Shown: one piece after another, positions 57,901-64,000 of the stretch
Layout of the letters: each line of letters begins with the position of its first letter
Numbering within the stretch: the stretch's first letter is position 1
Source: Quercus robur
Taxonomy: Eukaryota; Streptophyta; Magnoliopsida; Fagales; Fagaceae
Length of the DNA stretch: 64,000 bases
NCBI RefSeq assembly: GCF_932294415.1
Contig: NC_065545.1
Coordinates: 20,653,357 to 20,717,356 of the forward strand
Reading direction: 5' to 3'
Translations under genes and position numbers: made by a program
Notes under the pieces: generated by a model
Database searches by the model: none
Seen by the model: the letters and a program-made list of their open reading frames with translations, nothing else
Told to the model about the DNA's origin: nothing

Positions 57901-58368
57901 TTTACCAAATAACAAAAAACCAAAAACAAACAAAGAAAGTTAGAAACTTGAAGAAGAAAAGTGGGTACCAAATGCATAAACATCAATGTTCTTGAGTCCC
58001 AACACGCTTTTTTTCCTTAACCCAATTCCGAGGAGGCGCTTAGAATCGTCTAGAACCGAAGGGAACGAGACCCCAGTCTTGGACTCGACCACTGTTGAAG
58101 AAGAGGAAGAGTTTTCAGCTAAAGAAAGTGAGCCCCAAAGTGGCAGTGAGCAATTGTTGGACTTATTAGAGAAGAGTGAATTCAGTGCCTTTTTGAGAAA
58201 TGGGTCTTTTGGATCTTGACATATGGCTATTGCGGCGGCTCCAGCGGTGGCTACTACGGCGGAGGCGGCGAGGAAAGTGGAGGCGGTGGTGGTGGGTTTG
58301 GTGTGAGGTAGCTTTGGATTTGGCTTTGGGGGCTGAGAAAACAAGAATGGAAAGCGCAGGGAGACCAT
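51693..58368 (-). CDS. FAP1: Chalcone-isomerase-fold fatty-acid-binding protein, chloroplastic (FAP1-like)
   Basis: Four exons on the minus strand (58368-57969, 55861-55612, 55340-55249 and 51832-51693) join in phase to give 293 residues. Residues 1 to about 75 are a Pro/Ser/Thr/Ala-rich transit peptide beginning MVSLRFPFLFSQPP. The CHI-like fold runs from KTGVSFP (97) through LGIGLRKKSVLGLKNIDVYA, FEESVGSRLQKFGGSDN, FKDEYKIPRGSLIDLSREPG and LYIGKDPFDRQAKEDIEHN to LLHK. FAP proteins bind fatty acids in plastids and affect seed and membrane lipids; they lack chalcone isomerase activity. Intron 1 (2.1 kb) contains tandem decoy donor repeats and a LINE fragment. Intron 3 (3.4 kb) contains a 3-kb transposon. 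A second last exon lies downstream at 48683-48837. TATATA at 58429-58436 is the likely TATA box. Confidence 0.9.
52297..54149 (+). mobile_element. Possible solo LTR nested in the inverted-repeat element
   Basis: It starts TGACACCCTATTTTGC and ends near CATTTTGAGAGGCAATAACA. The phrases GGTTTCACCGGGTAAGGTGG, CCTAACACCTTCCCA and AGTGGCGATTCC near the end are typical of plant gypsy LTR 3' parts in my recollection. A TATA-like TATATAAATTCCC occurs at about 53165. The ends are uncertain and no target duplication was found. Confidence 0.35.
54236..54672 (+). pseudogene. LRR receptor-like kinase N-terminal fragment
   Basis: The frame from MASLTVTVKTSITIDQLALL contains LLALKAHITDYKTLASNW, DCNWIGISC and LRVTTLNLCHMGLT. 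This is the N-terminal LRR cap of plant receptor kinases of the FLS2/EFR/Xa21-like group. It then degrades: LPNELAYLGQLEV is followed by stops and a frameshift, with LPSWLGSLPKIPNE readable in another frame. LRR repeats, membrane segment and kinase are absent. It lies between the arms of the inverted-repeat element, suggesting capture. Confidence 0.75.
54951..55107. repeat. Segmental duplication, copy B, second part
   Basis: Aligns with copy A from about 48931 to 49080 (CATTTATTT-ATAG-TGTCAAT, CTAAATTTTCCTAAAA, ATTAGGGGGTAATT), resuming exactly where the 3-kb insertion ends. Confidence 0.85.
56660..57970 (-). repeat. Tandem repeats in FAP1 intron 1 derived from the exon 1 / intron 1 junction
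   Basis: Units of about 130-150 bp recur (56660-56785, 56786-56916, 56917-57064 and about 57715-57968). They share CAACAGTGAA, TTGAAGAAGAA, AACAATGCATG and, in three copies plus the true site, a GGTACCAAATG(C/T)A-AGACATCAA block. On the minus strand that block is the last bases of exon 1 (ATTGATGT-TGCATTTG) followed by the GTACC donor. A LINE fragment interrupts the array at about 57065-57500. Confidence 0.7.
57070..57490 (-). mobile_element. LINE (RTE-like) 3' fragment in FAP1 intron 1
   Basis: The minus-strand frame contains KICLAMMRMLGWI, NTRKYRIQNEEIRLKI and ESHLRWFGHVQKRAINA, the conserved C-terminal end of plant RTE-type LINE reverse transcriptases (usual form RWFGHVQRR). Downstream, CCCAATTTGGGGTCGACTA (about 57080) is the typical 3' region. 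The rest of the ORF is missing, so it is 5'-truncated. Confidence 0.75.
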
Positions 58369-58426
58369 TGCGATGGTAGTGGTATTTTGGGAATATTGCG
58401 GAAACTTTAAGATTGAATTGTTGGGG

Positions 58427-58437
58427 TGTATATATAG
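58427..58437 (-). promoter_or_regulatory. TATA box of the FAP1-like gene
   Basis: The minus strand reads CCTATATATACACC, about 60 bases before the ATG at 58368, with no other strong TATA nearby. Confidence 0.55.
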
Positions 58438-58652
58438 GTAAGGGCCTGCCTCGTGGTGTGCACGTGACTTGTGGGGCTTTTTTGGTTTGGGCTTTGGGTG
58501 GGTTGGGTTGGCCTGAGCTTCCCATTTTTTTTTTTTTTTGGGTAGGTGTGAGATTGTGGTTTTGTGGGATTATTGGATTGGGTTTTTGTTTTGGAGCATT
58601 CGCTTTGTGATTTTTTTGGGGCCATATTTTAGCATAATGGGTTGAGAAATTT

Positions 58653-58804
58653 GGGACCTGTTTGGTGAATGTGTTTAAAAACTGAAAATTCTTGTTTAAA
58701 AACATGTGTAGAAATATGTGTGGGTGAAAAAATATGTGAATATACGTATAATGTTATTAAAAAACTGAAATTTGTTATTTGAAAACACAAACCAAACACC
58801 CCCT
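58653..58804. mobile_element. MITE, relative of the one at 6116-6262
   Basis: GGGACCTGTTTGGTGAATG and, in reverse complement, GGGGGTGTTTGGTTTGTG form the ends. The interior shares GAAATATGTGTGGGTGAAAA and ATACGTATAATGTTATT with the first copy. Confidence 0.6.
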
Positions 58805-58937
58805 TGGTCTTCATATTTGTAGACCATTCAATGCTTCTATCTCATTGTATATGGGTATTGGTTTGTGACAAGTAACAACCAAAGATAAACATTGTGTGCT
58901 AATTTTTGTAAGGAACTAAATGAAGTTTATGTGATGG

Positions 58938-58978
<41 letters not shown>

Positions 58979-59765
58979 TGGGGGTGAATTTGAGATAAAA
59001 TTTGGTTGCTTCTTTCATTCTTTTCATTTCTTGAAGGATAAATTTTTTTTATTCAAAAATTCATCTAACCTAGCTACTGTGTGACAACTTAAAAGAAAAT
59101 TCTCATGCAACTTACATGGTTTAATGAAAATTTTGATTTGTGGAAATTTTCATTCTATTTCTTTTGTTAGTGTTTATTTGCGATGTAGTCGAGTTGTTTT
59201 AGTTCTTGTTAGTGCTGCAAAAGAAAATGAGAAAGTCAATGTTTGGTTTGAAGAATACCCATCTTTTTTCTTCTCCATTATTATACTATGTGATTCTAAA
59301 TAAATAAATAAATCTATTATAGTTTTTTAATAAATAAAAAAGCATATTACTTTTTTATTTTTTTATTTTAATATATGTGAATGGCTTTATAAAAAGCTCT
59401 TTTATATTGTAACTCTGCATACAACCTTGCCTATATATCCTGTCCATATGTGTAATTAAGTTCCATTTGTTAATATTGTTTGAACTTTTCAAATTAATCC
59501 CTTTTCATGTCTATGTATTCTCTTTTCGTTTCCTCTTATCTCCTTGAAGCTAGTGAATCCATATCGTGATATCACAGCTAATTTTAATCACTAGATTGGC
59601 ATGTGGCAAGCTTTGATTAGTTAAATACTCCTTGAATCAAGACATGAAATACTCCATCCTTCTCACAATGTGTCCAGTCCACTGTCGTTTCTGATAGTTT
59701 GGTAGCCGTTCCATTTAATTACTTCTTACACGATTTCTCGATCTTGTTATAAAACTAGTCCAATG

Positions 59766-60150
59766 GGCCAAAATGTGCCCATTTTGCTCATTTCACCTAA
59801 AAGATGTAGTAAAATATCATTATTTTGAAATTATTTAGGAAAATACCTCCGTTTTGAAACTTGATTTTTAGAAAATCGAATTTCAATGTAAAACTCGATT
59901 AGATGAAAATCGAGTTATTTGGAAAAATTCACATGAAACTTGAGTTTCATAAATTTTTTATTTTTTTTATTTTTTTTTTAATTTTTAAGTTTGATTGCCT
60001 ATAACTTGATTTTCTAAAAATCGAGTTTCAATGTAAAACTCGATTCTTAGAAAATCGAGTTGCAAAACAGGGGTATTTTGCTAGATAGTTTCAGAATAGG
60101 AGCATTTTGCTACATCTTTTGAGTGAAAGGGGCAAAAACCCATTTTTGCC
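59766..60150. mobile_element. Mutator-type MITE with perfect 10-bp target duplication
   Basis: TAGTCCAATG lies at 59756-59765 and again at 60151-60160. The arms of about 80 bp are inverted: the left starts GGCCAAAATGTGCCC and the right, reversed, GGCAAAAATGGGTTTTTGCC. They share AAAAGATGTAG-AAAAT. The interior carries several ATCGAGTTT / AAACTCGAT motifs that can pair. TSD length and TIRs fit the Mutator superfamily. It is non-coding. Confidence 0.8.
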
Positions 60151-60602
60151 TAGTCCAATGTATATATACTTCTATTTTTCTTGTTTCTTTTTTTGGACAA
60201 AGCTTAATTTGTAACTGTTAAGTATTTATTTAGGTAAAAAAAAATTACAACCCACATTGGTAGTGGTTCAAATTTGACATAGTACAGTCTTCTTACGTAA
60301 AGTATATGACAATTTTTTGATTGCTTTTGATAATTCATTGTTAAACCCCTCAAGCATCTTAATATGCATGCTTAGTCATGCACAAACTACAATGATTAGG
60401 ATAATATAATTAACATGCATGTCGTTACCCATTTGATTCTATTACTTTTACCTCTAAAGAATGCTAGTAAAAAAAGAATAAATGCATGTCCATGCATGCC
60501 TGCTAAAATGCTTAGAATTTGACAGGAAATGGCATAGAAATTCTCAAGGGGGGTCGATGATCGCCCCATCTAGCTTGCCCAAAACAAAATTTTAACCATT
60601 AC

Positions 60603-61175
60603 TGATGATGCCGAAAAAGTCACCAGTGAGCCACACGGTCCTTACACACTCGAAACGACACCTGCATAACAAAAAGAGAAGACCTCGCAGAGAGTATTGG
60701 TGTGGTGCCGGCCAAATTAGAACTTCTCACAACTCTAAAGTGCTAGAGTGGGGTTAATTATGCGTACCTTGGTTTGCGGGGTATTGGTGCTTTTATAGTA
60801 GTAGGGGATTGACCTCTTTTCCTTGGTTTAGAAGTCTTTTCCTTATAGGAGTCTCTTTGGGCGTATTTGGCGGAATCCTTTCCTTATAGGAATCCCTTTG
60901 AGTAACACCAAACGTGGAAGGCAAGACATTTCCTTATATATGCAATTGTGGATAGCAAGCAAACCGCTATCAGGACTGTTAGCTTATCCCACTCCCTTCA
61001 GCTTTATAGGTGTCAGCTTATTGATGGCGTTAGCCTTTTGGTGCAACTAGCCGACTCCCTTCACTACCCTTATCAGATCTCCTCTTGTCGACAACTACCA
61101 ATGGAAGCTAACGGTTTTACCTGTAACCGTCAGCTTATGCCTTAATATGAGTAAGCACTATTTTTATCCATATCA
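60603..61175 (-). repeat. 3' LTR of gypsy element 2
   Basis: The start is clear. The end at ...TTATCCATATCA is placed where the following GCTGCCTTTTACTCCATA aligns with GTTGCCCCCTCACCCCATA, the polypurine-tract position next to the first element's LTR. That gives 573 bp. Without the second LTR the right boundary is inferred. Confidence 0.6.
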
Positions 61176-61386
61176 GCTGCCTTTTACTCCATATCCTCGT
61201 TGCTTTTAACTGACGGGTTATGGAGTTAAGTTTTTCATTGGTTAATTGTCTTTTGGTCAGGGGGGCGAAAGTCATTTATGGGCGACTCCTCGAGTAGCCA
61301 TCATTACATGCTTGGATACGTGTTGCATTTTGGTTGGCTCCGCTTCTAGACGAGGGCGTCGCTTCGTCTTCTGTGCATTTCCCTCT

Positions 61387-61639
61387 TATATATAACTCGC
61401 CTCCTCCCCCCATTTCTCCTATTTCATCCTTGTTGATTTCTGGAGAGAGAGAGCCCGTCACTTTTACTTCGTTGATTTACTGACTCCGTTGCTTGTGCTG
61501 TTACCGTCACTTTCATAATCATCTCCCGCTCATAAGACATACTTGTAAGTTCTCTTTCCTCCTTGTATTTTATTCCAACCAATTGACTTCCTAGTGAGGC
61601 CGTCATCTTAGGTTCTTAGAATTGATTTGTCACTTGTAG
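61387..61639 (+). promoter_or_regulatory. TATA box and leader intron of the antisense gene, element 2
   Basis: TATATATAA at 61387-61395 lies 261 bases before the ATG at 61648, against 266 in element 1. A GTAAGT donor at 61545 and a TTGTAG acceptor at 61634-61639 mirror the leader intron of element 1. Confidence 0.6.
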
Positions 61640-61647
61640 GTAGTTAG

Positions 61648-63951
61648 ATGTCGAGTGACGAGAAGAGTGAACAGTTGTCAGTCTGCGATGGAGTGGGCTA
61701 CGATGAGGTCTTTGGTTCAGGTGATGAGTTTGAGGGCTTCTCACGTTCGTTAGAGAGGGAAAAGTCAGCCCAAACTCCTGATGATGATGTCGAGAGTTAT
61801 ACTGAGGAAAATGAGGAGGTAGTGGATGAAGGGGAGGATGAGGTAGAAGAGGGAGAAAGAGAGAGTGGAAGTGACGGGGATGAAGATGAAGGTGACGAGG
61901 AATCCTGTGAAGGGACCTTAGGGGGTCTTGGAGATAACCGTCCCTTCATTCTTCCTGAGGATTGGATCGTCAACAAATTTCTACCAATGATGAGTGATAG
62001 GATTTTTAAGGAGTTGCGTTCTCGTTATTAGATCCCAGACCATATCCCAATTTGTCTCCCAAAGGAAAACGAAAGGTGCTATTCGAGGAGGACCGCAGAC
62101 GTCGGCATGTAGGATGCCATGTTTGCTGTAGGGCTTAGACTACCACTAACGGCTTTGCACCGTCAACTGGTTGATTTTTTGGGTCTATCTGTTAGCTAGA
62201 TTGCTCTAAATGCTTGGAGGATCTTTATAAGTGTTGAGATCTTATAGGGTCATTTGAGTGGAGGGAACCGTCAACTTTCCTTGGACGAGTTCTTTTACTG
62301 CTACAGACCTCAGCACATCGTGTCTTCTAAGGGAACCTATCATTTTACCGCCCGAGAGAAGGGTTTGAAACTAGTGTTTGATATGCCAGACTCTAACAGA
62401 AACTGGAAAAGTAGATATTTCTTTGTCAAAGGGACGGATTGGGTGTGTTGTCAGGAAGAATGGGAGACGATGCCCTGTGGTTATTTTGACAACACTTGGG
62501 CTTTCGTCAGGAATTTAGGTTAATTCCGTATGCTCTTCTTCCTTTGTTTTGTTCTAATGCTTCTAACACCGTCTATTCCTTTGTTTTCAGCTAGTACTCG
62601 TCCTCACATAACTGACGAGTAGGAGGAATTCATTCATCGGGTTCTTGATATTCCTTTTGAGCAACGAAAGTGTAGAGACTTAATCATCCTTGACACTCTT
62701 CATTTGTATTGCGGGGGCCTGGAGCTGACGCCTAAAGCTCGCAGATTGGACGAATACTGCCGTCATCGTAAGTAGATTTTCTATCATTCTCATTAGTTTT
62801 GTTCTTACCGTCTACTTTCATAATGCATGTCAGTTGTCTTTTGTAGAAATGGATGCAGCTAAGCAAAGGGTGAGGGCGGCTACTGCTCGTAAAAAAGAAG
62901 AAGAGAGAAAGGCTAAAGGAAAAGAGGGGACGTCCTCGTCAGTCCCCAAGGTCGTCTCTAAAGGTTCGGCCAAAAGGAAGACTAACGGGGAGAATGATCA
63001 TTCGCCTAAAAAGGTAGTCGTCACTCCTGGGGATGCACACTCCAAGAAGTCACCTCCCAAGTCAGGTCCTGGTGCAGGTAAGGGGATGATGACTTCAACT
63101 GGTCCCGTTATTGAGGGACCTCGTTGCCTTCTCACTCACAAGGATTACGCTGTCGATGAAGTGAAGACCCTTATAAAGCTGACGGATGTGGATCCCTATG
63201 CTGAGCTGGGCATAAAGGAGTTGGGGGAGTCAACTCTTTTTAACCTTACCCGAGTAAGCTTACTTCCCTGGTTGATTTTATCATGTCTTTTTCTGTTGTT
63301 TGTTTTTTATTTTATTTTATTTTATTTATTTTTTATTTTTTTTATTTTACTGATGACTATACCTTTCTTCAAGCCTTGGTGCATGTTAAGGCACTTTAGG
63401 ACCGGTGTGTCGCCAAGGAGGGGGTTGTCACCAGGGTTACGAAGCACAATTCCAACTTATTGGACTAGTAGAAGCAGTATAAGGAGGCCATCCGTACTCT
63501 GAACGTTGAGTTGGAGGCGATGAGGGAGAAGTTAGAAGGGGCAGGTAGTCGGAACAAGGAGCTAGAGGAAGAGCTGATGACCTTACGCAAGCACGTGGAG
63601 AAGGCTGGAGTTGATGCCGTTCAAGAATTCAAAGCATCGCAATCATACATCGATTCTTATGCTGACTATTATGGCACTGGGTTTGATGATTGCCTCAAGC
63701 AAGTCGCGTCAGCCTTCCCAGAGTTGGACCTATCCGGGATCACTATGAAAGAGTCCGTGTTGACAACACTTGATGGCGACACTGTCGTTGATGAGGGTGA
63801 CGACACTTAAGATGATAGCGTCATTTTGGCTCAACCTGCTACAAATCCTCCTATCCCTGCTTCCAACCTGTTAATTGAGTTTTTAGACATAGAAAATCCT
63901 CCTGCTCAGGATAAAGAAGACGGGATTTCCACTAATGCCTATACCGCTTAG
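61648..63951 (+). pseudogene. Antisense spliced gene of gypsy element 2
   Basis: Inferred blocks are 61648-62518, 62591-62767, 62847-63253 and about 63374-63951, matching the exon pattern of 11125-13356. The shared start (CD-GYDEV-SG), a very acidic Glu/Asp region, LNAWR, the DEFFYCYRP-type stretch, DSNRNWKSRYFFVKG and a terminal coiled coil (EEELMTLRKHVEK) followed by GTGFDDCLKQ identify it as the same protein. Stops at about 62029, 62197, 62248, 63397, 63467 and 63808 disable it; the TAA at 63808 is followed by a further open frame ending at 63951. Several stops fit C-to-T loss of Gln codons. The family is probably the 'putative gypsy type transposon' domain. Confidence 0.7.
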
Positions 63952-64000
63952 TCCTATCCTTATTCTATTTAATTTGTGGAAAATGTATTTAAGTGCCCTT

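Larger units (their letters stand above)
58438..60602. other. Upstream of FAP1 and flank of gypsy element 2
   Basis: A GT-rich stretch (58440-58620) is followed by two MITEs (58653-58804 and 59766-60150) and a long poly(T) at 58941-58977. There is no gene. ATTAC at 60598-60602 would be the left target duplication of the second retroelement. Confidence 0.5.
60603..64000 (-). mobile_element. Second Ty3/gypsy (Tat-like) element, left part only
   Basis: It opens with TGATGATGCCGAAAAAGTCA, nearly identical to the start of the first element's LTR, and continues with the same landmarks (TTATGCGTACC, CCTTATAGGA). Inside are the antisense promoter and gene in the same place. The pol region and other LTR lie beyond the window. 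The sequence is clearly diverged from the first element, so it is a related family member, not a recent copy. Confidence 0.85.

Noticed and set aside
1..64000. tRNA, rRNA or known ncRNA genes
   Set aside because: I saw only decayed tRNA-derived SINE boxes; no complete cloverleaf or rRNA signature was recognised by reading.

Overview
This window is AT-rich nuclear DNA of a flowering plant, most likely a woody eudicot. The evidence is genes with canonical GT-AG introns, a plastid-targeted ribosome recycling factor, phytocyanins, a TIME FOR COFFEE family gene, and plant retroelement types (Tat-like Ty3/gypsy, a TRIM, MITEs and a Helitron-like pair). I cannot name the species. All gene models below were spliced by eye from reading frame and splice consensus.

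Layout. (1) 3458-9363: a tail-to-tail pair of phytocyanin (blue-copper-fold) genes with introns at the same position and phase; the plus-strand copy has lost the first copper histidine. (2) 10123-20246: a complete but dead Ty3/gypsy element on the minus strand, with two 539-bp LTRs and a perfect 5-bp target duplication. It carries gag, protease, RT, RNase H, a second RNase H and integrase remnants, a degenerate tandem-repeat zone, and a spliced gene in antisense with its own TATA box. (3) 24118-30849: an 11-exon gene for chloroplast ribosome recycling factor; one intron holds a 281-bp TRIM element and one intron is GC-AG. (4) 30850-41611: gene-free, repeat-rich DNA with a Helitron-like pair, a probable LTR, an orphan promoter-like island and minisatellites. 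(5) 41612-46277: an 11-exon TIME FOR COFFEE family gene of 1202 codons. (6) 48683-58368, minus strand: a chloroplast chalcone-isomerase-fold fatty-acid-binding protein (FAP1-like). Its last exon exists in two tandem copies, and its last intron holds a 3-kb inverted-repeat insertion carrying an LRR receptor-kinase fragment. (7) 60603-64000: the left part of a second, related Ty3/gypsy element with the same antisense gene; it runs off the window.

The host genes are not functionally linked as a cluster: secreted or GPI-anchored cell-surface proteins, plastid translation, circadian regulation and plastid fatty-acid binding. The most unusual content is structural. It comprises the antisense, intron-bearing, promoter-equipped gene shared by two diverged retroelements; the duplicated terminal exon with an internal empty-site comparison that dates a transposon; tandem decoy splice donors in FAP1 intron 1; and a series of minute poly(A) insertions flanked by long target-site duplications.
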